Made by a program: the position numbers and the translations under genes. From NCBI RefSeq assembly GCF_002831585.1, contig NZ_CP025113.1, forward strand, positions 6,649,001-6,713,000: DNA of 64,000 bases, read 5' to 3'. Below the pieces are notes generated by a model, which saw only the letters and a list, made by a program, of their open reading frames with translations, was not told the origin of the DNA and did not search any database. The stretch is from Bradyrhizobium sp. SK17 (GTDB lineage: Bacteria > Pseudomonadota > Alphaproteobacteria > Rhizobiales > Xanthobacteraceae). Below, piece after piece: positions 17,094 to 24,449 of this stretch. Positions within the stretch are counted from its first letter, which is position 1. The number at the start of each line of letters is the position of its first letter.

Positions 17094-17918
17094 CTATTTC
17101 ATACTGGCTGCCATCTGCCGCATCCGCTCCGCGGTCAGCTCGTCGGCCGGGAAGAAGGTCTCCAGCGCCAGTTCCTGCAACGTGATGTCGACCGGGGTAC
17201 CGAACACCATGGTGGTCGAGATGAAACTCAGGATCTCGCCATTGAGGCGCAGCTTGAATGGCAGCGCGACATTGTTGTCCGCCGTGATCGGCGCCGAGCG
17301 CGCCGGGATCGGATAGGATTTCAGGTCCTGATAGAGCTTCAGCAATTCCGGATCGGCGGTCGCCTCGCATTGCCGGTGCAGCCGCTCCAGGAGATGCGCG
17401 GCCCATTCCGCCAGATTGACCGTGCGTGGCGCCAGGCCCTCGGGATGGAAAGCGAGCCGCAGGATGTTGAAGGGCTGGCCGAGCAGCCGCTGCGGCACCC
17501 CCTCGAGCAGCGGCGCCACCATGCGGTTGGCGGAGACCAGATTCCAGTGCCGGTCATAGGCCAGCGCCGGATTGGGCTCATGCGCCTTGAGCACCAGGTT
17601 GATCGCCTCGCGCGCCGATTTCAGTGCGGGGTCCTCCAGCGAGCGTTGCGGAAATGCGGGGGCGAAACCCGCGGCGACCAGCAGCACGTTGCGTTCGCGT
17701 AGGGGCACGTCGAGGCGCTCCGCCAGTTTGAGGACCATGTCGCGCGACGGCGCCGAGCGGCCGGTCTCGACGAAGCTCAAATGCCGCGCCGAGATCTCGG
17801 CATCGACGGCGAGGTCGAGCTGGCTGAGATGGCGGCGCTGCCGCCACTCGCGCAGGTGCTCGCCGATCAGGACGGGTTTCGCGGGCTCGGCCCGCGCCAG
17901 GGATGCATGTGCGTTCAT
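17094..17918 (-). CDS. XRE-type regulator with MmyB-like ligand domain, 274 aa
   Basis: An N-terminal Cro/C1-type helix-turn-helix (LREWRQRRHLSQLDLAVDAEISARHLS, split here as two helices) is joined to a MmyB-like sensor domain (YDRHWNLVSANRMVAPLLEG, NILRLAFHPEGLAPRTVN). In the family this PAS-related half binds a lipid-like ligand. ISARHLSFVETGRSAPSRDM is the usual recognition helix region. It is divergent from two small membrane-protein genes starting at 18019, and such regulators generally act on their neighbours. A short inverted repeat at 17954-17970 may be its operator. Confidence 0.88.
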   Translation of the reverse strand: MNAHASLARAEPAKPVLIGEHLREWRQRRHLSQLDLAVDAEISARHLSFVETGRSAPSRDMVLKLAERLDVPLRERNVLLVAAGFAPAFPQRSLEDPALKSAREAINLVLKAHEPNPALAYDRHWNLVSANRMVAPLLEGVPQRLLGQPFNILRLAFHPEGLAPRTVNLAEWAAHLLERLHRQCEATADPELLKLYQDLKSYPIPARSAPITADNNVALPFKLRLNGEILSFISTTMVFGTPVDITLQELALETFFPADELTAERMRQMAASMK

Positions 17919-17953
17919 GGTGCAAAACCTATCATGCGGAATTCGCCCGTTCC

Positions 17954-17970
17954 ATTACGCCTGAGGTAAT
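17954..17970. promoter_or_regulatory. Possible operator between the XRE gene and the membrane-protein genes
   Basis: ATTAC and GTAAT flank GCCTGAG, and outer AATTCG/CGAATT halves lie at 17940-17945 and 17971-17976. The site sits in the 100-bp divergent gap, where a XRE autoregulator would bind. The arms are short, so this is a candidate only. Confidence 0.35.
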
Positions 17971-18018
17971 CGAATTGGCGCGCAGGCTGGCTCATCTTCC
18001 ACGGCACAGGAGATGACC

Positions 18019-18237
18019 ATGCTGATGCTGTCCCTTATCCGCGCCTTCGCCGTCCTGCTGCCGTGGCTGGTCCATCTGGCCACCTGGCTGGTCGCACGCT
18101 CGCTCAACATGCCGCAGCCGATCGTGCACGACACCGGCCTGTTCGTGTTCGCGCAGGTCTATGCGGTCGAGATGAGGGTCGGCAAGGCGCTGTGCCCACA
18201 CCGCGTGTGGCGTCAGTTGCGGTCCCTGTTCCGCTGA
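18019..18237 (+). CDS. Small membrane protein, 72 aa
   Basis: The product is MLMLSLIRAFAVLLPWLVHL and on, with one or two hydrophobic segments in the first 40 residues and a basic C-terminal tail (CPHRVWRQLRSLFR). The ATG at 18013 has AGGAG directly against it and is unlikely; 18019 has a 6-base spacer and is preferred. The gene is followed after 31 bp by another membrane protein, and divergent to the MmyB-type regulator, which may control both. No function is known. Confidence 0.65.
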   Translation: MLMLSLIRAFAVLLPWLVHLATWLVARSLNMPQPIVHDTGLFVFAQVYAVEMRVGKALCPHRVWRQLRSLFR

Positions 18238-18268
18238 CCACCCATCCCAGACCAGAGGAGACACTGCC

Positions 18269-18667
18269 ATGATCCATTCGTCCCAGCTGCTGCGCCGCGC
18301 CTTGCTTGCCGATGCCGCCTTCAGCGGCGTATCCGCCGTCGTGATGTCGCTCGATGCCGGCGCGCTGGCGTCGTTCTTCAATCTGCCCGAAGCGCTGCTG
18401 CGCGAAACCGGGTTGTTCCTGATCGCCTACACCGCGCTGGTCGGCTGGCTCGGCCTGCGCGCATCCGTGCCGAGAGCGGTGGTGATGCTGGTGGTCATCG
18501 GCAACGCGGCCTGGACGCTCGCCAGCGTCGCACTGTTGCTCTCGGGCGCGGTGGCGCCGAATCTGCTCGGGACCATCGTGATCCTCGCCCAGGCGATCGC
18601 CACCGGCGTGTTCGCCGAGCTGCAATATGTCGGGCTGCGGCGGAGCGAAGGCGTGGTGGCGGCGTAG
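18269..18667 (+). CDS. Four-helix membrane protein, 132 aa
   Basis: A compact integral membrane protein with about four hydrophobic segments (roughly residues 12-36, 45-63, 68-90, 98-120). The sequence LLRRALLADAAFSGVSAVVM resembles the proteins often coded next to MmyB-type regulators. GAGGAGACACTGCC supplies a clear RBS. Biochemical function is unknown; membrane sensing, transport or partner to the 72-residue protein are all possible. Its downstream region is a repeat-rich zone with no gene. Confidence 0.7.
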   Translation: MIHSSQLLRRALLADAAFSGVSAVVMSLDAGALASFFNLPEALLRETGLFLIAYTALVGWLGLRASVPRAVVMLVVIGNAAWTLASVALLLSGAVAPNLLGTIVILAQAIATGVFAELQYVGLRRSEGVVAA

Positions 18668-18673
18668 CAGCGA

Positions 18674-18845
18674 CCGTCACTGCGAGCGCAGCGGCGCAAT
18701 CCATCTCTTGGGAAGCGGGATTCCCCGGTGCGCAATTGCGCACCTGAGGGCGCGCCTCTTGGCGCGAGCCCGGATTCCATTTTACTTCAAGAACTGTGGC
18801 CCGATGGATTCCGGGCTCTCGCTTCGCGAGCCCCGGAATGACGGA
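18674..18845. repeat. Family C/D composite intergenic repeat, copy 1
   Basis: The left part resembles family D (CGTCACTGCGAGCGCAGCGG and GCGCAATCCATC); the rest is family C, ending with TGGATTCCGGGCTCTCGCTT and CCCCGGAATGACG. It carries internal hairpins such as GGTGCGCAATTGCGCACC. Its right end supplies the final codons of the truncated haemoglobin gene. Confidence 0.8.
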
Positions 18846-19287
18846 GAGGTAGTTCGAATCTCTCCCCGACCGCCAGCATCACGCCGTGTCCGCTGGCGAC
18901 GCCCATCTCCAGGCTCGCGGCGATGCGGCGCGCGCGCTCGATGAAATGAACCGCCGCGACCGGCGGGCACAGCTCATGCGCGGTCGCCTCGAACAGCTCA
19001 AGCCAGCGGTCGAAATGCGCGGCATCGATCGGCAGTCTCATGTGCTTGACCATCGGCGTGCCATGATAGCGGCCCGTCATCAGCGCCACCGACGACCAGA
19101 ACGCGCACATCTGCGTCAGATGCGGCTCCCAATCGGTGATCCTGGCCTCGAACACCGGCGCCAGCATCGCATCGCTCCGGACCCTGGCATAGAAGCCGTG
19201 CACCAGTTGCTCGATCATGGCCTCGGTGATCCCGGTCCGCTCGACAATGCCGGCCGTGATCTGCTCGCGGCGCTCTGCCTCCGCCAT
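18787..19287 (-). CDS. Group III truncated haemoglobin, 166 aa
   Basis: The fold follows group III truncated globins (Campylobacter Ctb type): GITEAMIEQLVHGFYARVR for helix B, WEPHLTQMCAFWSSVALMTG, then KHMRLPIDAAHFDRWLELFE, where His82 is the likely proximal haem ligand. These bind oxygen and NO and are linked to NO tolerance. The last about 18 residues (RHSGAREARARNPSGHSS) are coded by repeat DNA, so the true family domain ends near residue 145. AAGGAG lies before ATG 19287. A perfect NsrR-type operator lies 14 bp upstream and nsrR is divergent, so NO induction is very likely. Confidence 0.88.
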   Translation of the reverse strand: MAEAERREQITAGIVERTGITEAMIEQLVHGFYARVRSDAMLAPVFEARITDWEPHLTQMCAFWSSVALMTGRYHGTPMVKHMRLPIDAAHFDRWLELFEATAHELCPPVAAVHFIERARRIAASLEMGVASGHGVMLAVGERFELPLRHSGAREARARNPSGHSS

Positions 19288-19300
19288 CGCGGGTCTCCTT

Positions 19301-19325
19301 AAATAGGTATTTCAAATACCTATTT
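19301..19325. promoter_or_regulatory. NsrR operator
   Basis: Left arm AAATAGGTATTT (19301-19312), one central C and the exact complementary arm (19314-19325) form a perfect 12+1+12 palindrome. It keeps the AT-rich ATTT-N-AAAT centre of known NsrR sites. It lies between the truncated haemoglobin gene and nsrR and would cover both promoters. Confidence 0.8.
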
Positions 19326-19371
19326 ATCGCGCTATGGAGGTTGCGCCAAGTGCCCAATGCGAGGGGCTTCC

Positions 19372-19806
19372 ATGCGCCTGACGTCGTTCACGGATTTTGC
19401 CCTGCGTGCCCTGATGCGGCTGGCCGGCGAGCCGGACCGCTCATTTGCCACCGGCGAGATCGCGGCCGAGTTCGGCATTTCCCGCAATCATCTCGCCAAG
19501 GTGGTGCGCGACCTCGCCGAGACCGGCTTCATCGCCACCCAGCGCGGCGCTGGCGGCGGCTTTGCGCTGGCGCGTCCGGCGGAGACGATCACGCTCGGCC
19601 AGGTGGTGCGCGCACTGGAAGGCGGCAGCGCGCTGGTCGAATGTTTCAGGGATGATGGCGGCGATTGCATGCTGCTGCCGCGCTGCCGGCTGAAGGCGCG
19701 GCTTGCCGCGGCGCGCGAGGCGTTCATGCGCGAACTCGATGGAACCACGCTGGCCGAATGCGCTTACCGGCCGCGTCCTCCGCGCCATGCCGCGCGGGCG
19801 TCATGA
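19372..19806 (+). CDS. nsrR: Rrf2-family nitric-oxide-sensing repressor NsrR, 144 aa
   Basis: The N-terminal winged helix begins MRLTSFTDFALRALMRLAGE, close to NsrR of E. coli, and the recognition helix is ISRNHLAKVVRDLAETGF. Cys91, Cys99 and Cys105 (in VECFRDDGGDCMLLPRC) give the C-X7-C-X5-C spacing that binds the [Fe-S] cluster; NO damages the cluster and relieves repression. The ATG at 19372, after GAGGGGCTTCC, matches family length better than MRGAS at 19357. Divergent to the truncated haemoglobin gene with a shared perfect operator, so it probably controls both itself and the globin. Confidence 0.92.
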   Translation: MRLTSFTDFALRALMRLAGEPDRSFATGEIAAEFGISRNHLAKVVRDLAETGFIATQRGAGGGFALARPAETITLGQVVRALEGGSALVECFRDDGGDCMLLPRCRLKARLAAAREAFMRELDGTTLAECAYRPRPPRHAARAS

Positions 19807-19807
19807 C

Positions 19808-20485
19808 TCAGGCCTGTAGAGCCCGCGCGGCACCGCTGCGCTTCGGAGCGGCGGCCTTCTTGCTTGTCTTGGCCGCCTTGCCGGTCAGGCTATGGCCGTT
19901 GAGGTGCTTGCCGTTCAGCGCGCCGTTGGACTTCGGAGCTGCCTTCTGGGCCTTCGCCTTGACCCGTTGCTTCGCCCTCTCGTTGGCGAGCTTCTCGGCC
20001 TGCCGCTGCGCCTTGCGCTCGGCCTTTTCCTTCAACCGTTGCCGCTCCGCCCGCGCCTCCGCGCGCTTCTTCTTGCGCTTCTTCTCGCAGGCATCACACT
20101 TGCAGCCGATCGGCTTCAGATAGGCTTTGAAATAGTCGGTTCCGTAGTCGTAATTGATCTCGTCGCCCGGCTCGATGTTCTTGATGGCGCGGATGAACAC
20201 CTTGCGCTTGCGCGGGCGGACATCGGATTCCGCGTTCGGCCGGCAGGCGTGGTTGATGTAGCGGGCGATGTTCTCGCGGATCGAGCCGTCGATGGTCCAG
20301 CGATTGGTCAGCTCGAACAGATATTTGTTCTCGATCTCATCCTCGTCCTTTTTCTTGGAGTCGAGGATCGGGCCGAAATAGCGGATGATCTTGTCACCCT
20401 TCTTGATCGGCTTGGTGGCGAAAAGGCCAAGGCCGGTCCGGGAACGGCCGACGCGATAGGGTTTGTTCGATGAAATCGTGGGCAT
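19808..20485 (-). CDS. SET-domain protein lysine methyltransferase-like, with a basic tail, 225 aa
   Basis: A SET domain occupies about residues 8-133: RTGLGLFATKPIKKGDKI, IRYFGPILD, ARYINHACRPNAE (NH..C.PN SAM site), GDEINYDYGTDYF, and a post-SET cysteine set IGCKCDAC. All the usual SET landmarks for SAM and substrate binding are present. The C-terminal about 90 residues are Lys/Ala/Arg-rich (KKRKKKRAEARAERQRLKEK, KAKAQKAAPKSNGA) and resemble a histone H1-like tail. It may methylate a protein lysine, possibly on a DNA-bound partner; the target is unknown. The stop lies 2 bp from that of nsrR, convergent. Confidence 0.85.
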   Translation of the reverse strand: MPTISSNKPYRVGRSRTGLGLFATKPIKKGDKIIRYFGPILDSKKKDEDEIENKYLFELTNRWTIDGSIRENIARYINHACRPNAESDVRPRKRKVFIRAIKNIEPGDEINYDYGTDYFKAYLKPIGCKCDACEKKRKKKRAEARAERQRLKEKAERKAQRQAEKLANERAKQRVKAKAQKAAPKSNGALNGKHLNGHSLTGKAAKTSKKAAAPKRSGAARALQA

Positions 20486-20650
20486 GTCGATCGAGGTTAC
20501 GGCACGATGGGTGCACGCGACAGAAGTTGCGAAGCCGCCCTTCTAGGACGATTCCGCGCGCCTGTCAGGTGTTTCCCGCGTGTCTATTGAACCTTCCCCA
20601 GATTGCATAAGTCAGACACAAAGTAACGTCCGGATCGCAGGTTTCCCCCG

Positions 20651-21253
20651 ATGAAATACCTTGCTTTTGCAACAGTCGTGATGGTGCTTGCCGGCGCAAA
20701 TGCTGGCCAGGCCGGCGCGGAAACGATCACGAGTTCCTACACGTCGACGGCGCCGAAGGCCTGCCGCATGATCGGCAAGCCCAATGCGGAGGACGGCAGC
20801 AGCACGCGCCTCTGCCCGGGAAAGTCCGGCCTCGTGGTGCTGATCAACGAGGGCGACTTGCGTGAAGTGGTCTCGGTGGGTCGAGATCACGCCGCGGCAG
20901 CCAAGGAACCGGCGGCGCAGGCCTGGTTCGGCCCGTTCAACTCGACCGGCGATACGCTCGAATGGCGCGCCGCCGGCAGCAAGCCGTTCGCGATCATCCA
21001 GCGCTGGCAGATCGCCGACAACAGCGAGCAGAACAAGCGCGGCGGCCCGGTCTCACGCGCGATGCTCGCGGTGACGCGGCTGCCGCCGGGCGAAGTCTGC
21101 CATGTCGCCTATGTCGACGTCGCGGCCAACCCCAACGCCAACGAGCTGGCGCGGCAGGCCGCCGACGATTTCGCGCGTGACTTCAGATGCGGCATCGACC
21201 AGGTCAAGACCATCGGCCAGAGCGGCCGGACCACATCGCTCACCAAGCGCTGA
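20651..21253 (+). CDS. Secreted protein of unknown function, 200 aa
   Basis: A signal peptide (MKYLAFATVVMVLAGANAGQ, cleavage near AGAE) leads into a periplasmic body of about 175 residues. Four cysteines (KACRMIG, TRLCPGK, EVCHVAY, FRCGIDQ) could form two disulfides; the KVACR/GEVCHVAYVD pattern resembles uncharacterised Bradyrhizobium exported proteins. The sequence SEQNKRGGPVSRAMLAVTRL suggests a flexible loop. No domain can be named. It is probably transcribed alone, with its own promoter in the 165-bp gap upstream. Confidence 0.75.
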   Translation: MKYLAFATVVMVLAGANAGQAGAETITSSYTSTAPKACRMIGKPNAEDGSSTRLCPGKSGLVVLINEGDLREVVSVGRDHAAAAKEPAAQAWFGPFNSTGDTLEWRAAGSKPFAIIQRWQIADNSEQNKRGGPVSRAMLAVTRLPPGEVCHVAYVDVAANPNANELARQAADDFARDFRCGIDQVKTIGQSGRTTSLTKR

Positions 21254-21282
21254 TCGCGCGAAGCTCCGCTACCATGCATCGC

Positions 21283-22005
21283 TCACGGCCGCGGCTGTTT
21301 GCCCACAGACAGGCGCAGCATGGCGCTCAACAGCATGTCCGCTGACGTGCCCGCGGGGGCGCGATCCAGGATCGTCTTGAGACGCCCGTCGAGCAGCAGC
21401 GTGGTGAAGCCATGCACCACCGACCAGGCCGATGCGATCGCGGCGGCCTGGTCCAGCGTCAGCTGCTCCTTGGAAATCTCCTCATGCCGGCTGGCGCCGA
21501 CGCCGCGGGTCAACCCGGCGAACGACGCTTCCGACGCCTCGTGCAGCGACGGCCGCGAATGATCGAGCCGCTCGCTGCGGAACATCAGCCCGTACATGCC
21601 GGGATGCGCCTGCGCATAGGCGACGTAGGCCTTGGCGCTCGCCGCGCCCTTCTCGGGCGGCGTCGCCGCCGAGGCGCCGGCGGCGTTCATCGCCTGGCCG
21701 AATTGCCGGAAACCGATCGCCGCGAGTTCGCTGAGCAGGCCGGTGAGATCGCCGAAATGATGCGTCGGCGCGGCGTGCGACACGCCGGCCTCGCGCGCCA
21801 CCGCGCGCAAGGTCAACCCCGGCAGCCCGTCGCGTTCGAGCACGCGCTCGGCCGCCTTCAGCAACGCCTCATGCAGATCGCCATGATGATACGGTGTATC
21901 GCTGGCCCGGCGACGCTGCACCGGACGGCCCGCTTCCGCCCGCGCCCGGCGGGTCCGGGCCGGCGCCGCGCGCGCCGCCTTGTTTTCCTTGGATAATCTT
22001 GCCAT
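21283..22005 (-). CDS. TetR-family repressor, 240 aa
   Basis: After a basic extension (ARTRRARAEAGRPVQRRRAS, about 40 residues) comes the TetR HTH: YHHGDLHEALLKAAERVLER, GLTLRAVAREAGVSHAAPTH, HFGDLTGLL. The C-terminal ligand domain (to 240) contains SEERLDHS-like FRSERLDHSRPSLHEASEAS and a WSVVHGFTTLLLDG helix seen in WHG-domain members (PF13305). The ATG at 22005 is favoured because the frame upstream runs through the operator region. It is divergent from the carotenoid oxygenase gene and its likely operators are the four palindromes at 22025, 22079, 23727 and 23780. Confidence 0.88.
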   Translation of the reverse strand: MARLSKENKAARAAPARTRRARAEAGRPVQRRRASDTPYHHGDLHEALLKAAERVLERDGLPGLTLRAVAREAGVSHAAPTHHFGDLTGLLSELAAIGFRQFGQAMNAAGASAATPPEKGAASAKAYVAYAQAHPGMYGLMFRSERLDHSRPSLHEASEASFAGLTRGVGASRHEEISKEQLTLDQAAAIASAWSVVHGFTTLLLDGRLKTILDRAPAGTSADMLLSAMLRLSVGKQPRP

Positions 22006-22024
22006 GCGACCGTTATAGGTCGCA

Positions 22025-22043
22025 ATTTTTACACTGTAAAGAT
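22025..22043. promoter_or_regulatory. TetR operator O1
   Basis: ATTTTTACACTGTAAAGAT is a 19-bp palindrome with one mismatch to the perfect site O2. It lies just upstream of the -35 hexamer of the oxygenase promoter and also overlaps the likely tetR promoter. Confidence 0.7.
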
Positions 22044-22048
22044 TTTGC

Positions 22049-22077
22049 TTGACGATCGACTGCGCGATCCCTACTGA
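22049..22077 (+). promoter_or_regulatory. Promoter of the carotenoid oxygenase gene
   Basis: TTGACG (22049-22054) and TACTGA (22072-22077) are 17 bases apart, a sigma-70 type spacing with a strong -35. O1 and O2 lie on either side. The same cassette is repeated at 23751-23779. Confidence 0.6.
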
Positions 22078-22078
22078 T

Positions 22079-22097
22079 ATCTTTACGATGTAAAGAT
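22079..22097. promoter_or_regulatory. TetR operator O2
   Basis: ATCTTTACGATGTAAAGAT has perfect 8-base arms around a 3-base centre, centred 54 bp from O1. It directly follows the -10 region, where a bound repressor would block transcription of the oxygenase gene. Confidence 0.78.
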
Positions 22098-22118
22098 CAT
22101 AATTCAGGGAGATCCGGG

Positions 22119-23522
22119 ATGCTCGACCAGGTGACATCGAATACGGCGCGCTCCAATCTGGCGCCGATCCCATTTGAAGCCGACGCACCGTTCCTGAAGA
22201 TCACGGGCGAATTGCCGCGCGAGCTGAACGGCACGCTGTACCGCAACGGCCCCAATCCGCAGTTCGACGTGCCGGGCGCGCACTGGTTCGTCGGTGACGG
22301 CATGCTGCACGCCTTCCATCTCGAGAACGGCCGCGCCAGCTACCGCAACCGCTGGGTCCGCACCGCGAAATGGCAGGCCGAGCACGACGCCGGCCGCGCG
22401 CTGTTCGGCGGCTTCGGCCGCAAGCTACCGGACGCGCCCGCCGACATCACGGTCGATGGCTGCGTCGCCAACACCAACATCATCTTCCACGGCGGCAAGC
22501 TGCTCGCGCTGGTCGAGAGCCATCTGCCGACCGAAATCGAACCCGGCACGCTCAATCGCCTCGGCTATTGCGACTACAAGGGCGCGATCTCCGGCCCGTT
22601 CTCCGCGCATCCCAAGATCGATCCGGTCACCGGCGAGATGGTGTTCTTCGGCTACAACGCCGCCGGTCCGCTGACGCCAGCGCTATCGTACGGCTCCGTG
22701 AGTTCGTCCGGCGAGGTCAAGCGTTTCGAACGCTTCGAGGCGCCCTATGCCAGCATGGTGCACGACTTCATCGTCACCGAGAACCATGTCCTGTTCCCGA
22801 TCCTGCCGATCACCGGCAGCATGCAACGCGCGATGCGCGGCCAGGCACCCTACGCCTGGGAGCCGGAGAAAGGCGCCTATGTCGGCGTCATGAAGCGCAG
22901 CGGCTCGTCCAAGGACATCGTCTGGTTCCGCGCCGAGACCTGCTACGTTTTCCACGTCATGAACGCGTGGGAGGAAGGCAACCGCATCATCGCCGACGTG
23001 ATGCAGTTCGAAGAGGCGCCGCTGTTCAACCATCCCGACGGCTCGCCGACCGATCCGCAGAAGAACCGGGCGCGCTATTGCCGCTGGACCTTCGACCTCG
23101 CCGGCAACACCGACCGCTTCACGCAAACCTATCTCGACGACCTCACCGGCGAATTTCCCCGCGTCGACGATCGCCGCGCCGGCCTTGCGAGCAATCACGG
23201 CTGGTACGCCTGCGCCAATCCCAACCTGCCGATGTTCGGCGCGCTGTCGGGCATCGTGCATGTCGACGGCCGTGGCAAACGGCTCGGTCACTACCTGTTG
23301 CCCGCCGGTGATACGATCTCGGAGCCCGTCTTCGTCGAGCGCAGTGCCGATGCCGCGGAAGGCGACGGCTGGCTGCTCGCCGTGGTCTGGCGCGCCCGCG
23401 AGAACCGCAGCGACCTCGCCGTGTTCAATGCGCAGGACGTCGAGGCCGGCCCGACCGCGCTGGTCCATCTCGGCCACCGCGTGCCTGATGGATTCCATGG
23501 CAATTGGGTCGGGGCGGAGTAG
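22119..23522 (+). CDS. Carotenoid oxygenase family (RPE65/lignostilbene dioxygenase-like), 467 aa
   Basis: This is a seven-bladed Fe(II) oxygenase. The four iron-binding histidines are present: His164 (SAHPKID), His215 (MVHDFIVT), His279 (YVFHVMNAWEE) and His460 (DGFHGNWV). LNGTLYRNGPNPQF and GDGMLHAFHLENG are typical family stretches. Bacterial members cleave carotenoids or stilbene-type lignin fragments across a C=C bond. There is no signal peptide. AGGGAGATCCGGG gives a fair RBS. It is under the divergent TetR and probably monocistronic, the next gene having its own copy of the promoter cassette. The substrate is not known; aromatic stilbenes are as likely as carotenoids. Confidence 0.9.
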   Translation: MLDQVTSNTARSNLAPIPFEADAPFLKITGELPRELNGTLYRNGPNPQFDVPGAHWFVGDGMLHAFHLENGRASYRNRWVRTAKWQAEHDAGRALFGGFGRKLPDAPADITVDGCVANTNIIFHGGKLLALVESHLPTEIEPGTLNRLGYCDYKGAISGPFSAHPKIDPVTGEMVFFGYNAAGPLTPALSYGSVSSSGEVKRFERFEAPYASMVHDFIVTENHVLFPILPITGSMQRAMRGQAPYAWEPEKGAYVGVMKRSGSSKDIVWFRAETCYVFHVMNAWEEGNRIIADVMQFEEAPLFNHPDGSPTDPQKNRARYCRWTFDLAGNTDRFTQTYLDDLTGEFPRVDDRRAGLASNHGWYACANPNLPMFGALSGIVHVDGRGKRLGHYLLPAGDTISEPVFVERSADAAEGDGWLLAVVWRARENRSDLAVFNAQDVEAGPTALVHLGHRVPDGFHGNWVGAE

Positions 23523-23561
23523 CTGCCAATCGTCCCAAAGGCGAAGCGCCAAATCTCTCCA

Positions 23562-23650
23562 CTCGTCATGCCCGGCCTCGTGCCGGGCATCCACGTCTTT
23601 GCCGCCAGCCGAAGAAAGACCCGGGATGGCCGGGACAGCCCGACCACAGA
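23562..23650. repeat. Degenerate intergenic repeat with hairpin
   Basis: A CGTCATGCCCGGCCTCGTGC start with perfect 9-base arms ATGCCCGGC at 23568-23576 and the complement at 23582-23590 is followed by ATCCACGTCTTTGCCG, then a GGGATGGCCGGGACA stretch. This is the GCCCGG class of repeats found between genes in Bradyrhizobium. It fills most of the gap between the oxygenase gene and its neighbour. Confidence 0.6.
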
Positions 23651-23726
23651 GAGCGGCAAGAAGGAAGCATCTTCAAGCTTGGTACATCGACCTTGGAAAC
23701 ACTCACTTTTTCAGTGACACCTCACG

Positions 23727-23745
23727 ATTTTGACACTGTAAAGAT
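23727..23745. promoter_or_regulatory. TetR operator O3
   Basis: ATTTTGACACTGTAAAGAT differs from O1 at a single base. It lies just before the second TTGACG promoter. Confidence 0.7.
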
Positions 23746-23750
23746 TTCGC

Positions 23751-23779
23751 TTGACGCTCTCCTTTTCCGCCCCTAGGGT
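23751..23779 (+). promoter_or_regulatory. Promoter of the membrane-protein operon
   Basis: TTGACG (23751-23756) and TAGGGT (23774-23779) with a 17-base spacer are framed by O3 and O4, exactly mirroring the oxygenase promoter. Confidence 0.65.
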
Positions 23780-23798
23780 ATCTTTACGGTGTAAAGAT
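23780..23798. promoter_or_regulatory. TetR operator O4
   Basis: ATCTTTACGGTGTAAAGAT has the same arms as O2 and differs only in the central triplet. It directly follows the -10, 19 bp before the start codon of the membrane-protein gene. Confidence 0.78.
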
Positions 23799-23816
23799 CA
23801 GCCTTCGAGGCTTGCA

Positions 23817-24392
23817 ATGACGATCTTCCTGATCCTCGCTCCCTACGGCGCCTTCGCCACGCTGATGCTGATGACCTCGGCGACCGTGAGCCTGCTCTGT
23901 GCTGCCCTGATCTGCCTTGCCGTCATCGCCTTCGATGTCGCGCGCGGCCGCAGCATCAACACCCTCGGCATCGGTTCGGTGATCGTGTTCACCGCGATTG
24001 GCATCTATCTGACCTTCGTCGACGCAACGCCGAGCAGCATCGCAGTCAAGATCGCCGTCGATGCCGGCATCCTCCTCGTGTCATTCGGTTCGATGCTGAT
24101 CGGTCATCCCTTCACCCTGCAATATGCCGTCGAGCAGTTCGATGCCGAGACCGCGAAACTGCCCGGCTTCATCCACGCCAACTATTTGATCACCGGAGCC
24201 TGGGCGGCCGCGACGCTGTTGATGATGATCGGCAACATCGCGGTGCTCTACATGCCGACCTTGCCGCTATGGACCGGCCTCCTCGTCGCCTTCGCCGCGC
24301 GCAACGCCGCGGTCGGCTTCACCCGCTGGTACCCGCACTATCGCGCGGCCAAGTACGGCACGCCGCCCGCCAGCGCGCTGCCGTCGCACTGA
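23817..24392 (+). CDS. Integral membrane protein, 191 aa
   Basis: Five to six hydrophobic segments are readable: about residues 3-22, 23-40, 50-68, 78-98, 125-145 and 150-168. The sequence MTIFLILAPYGAFATLMLMT starts after a GAGGCTTGCA RBS. Between helices are acidic and basic loops (YAVEQFDAETAKLPGF), but no catalytic motif can be named. It heads a three-gene operon (with the YciB-like and small beta proteins) driven by a copy of the oxygenase promoter cassette, so it is expected to be induced with it. A role in uptake, export or membrane response to a hydrophobic ligand is possible but not shown. Confidence 0.75.
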   Translation: MTIFLILAPYGAFATLMLMTSATVSLLCAALICLAVIAFDVARGRSINTLGIGSVIVFTAIGIYLTFVDATPSSIAVKIAVDAGILLVSFGSMLIGHPFTLQYAVEQFDAETAKLPGFIHANYLITGAWAAATLLMMIGNIAVLYMPTLPLWTGLLVAFAARNAAVGFTRWYPHYRAAKYGTPPASALPSH

Positions 24393-24449
24393 CGCAGCCG
24401 TTAGCCATCGCAGAACAATCACGCGCCCGAGGAAACGGAAACCACGACG

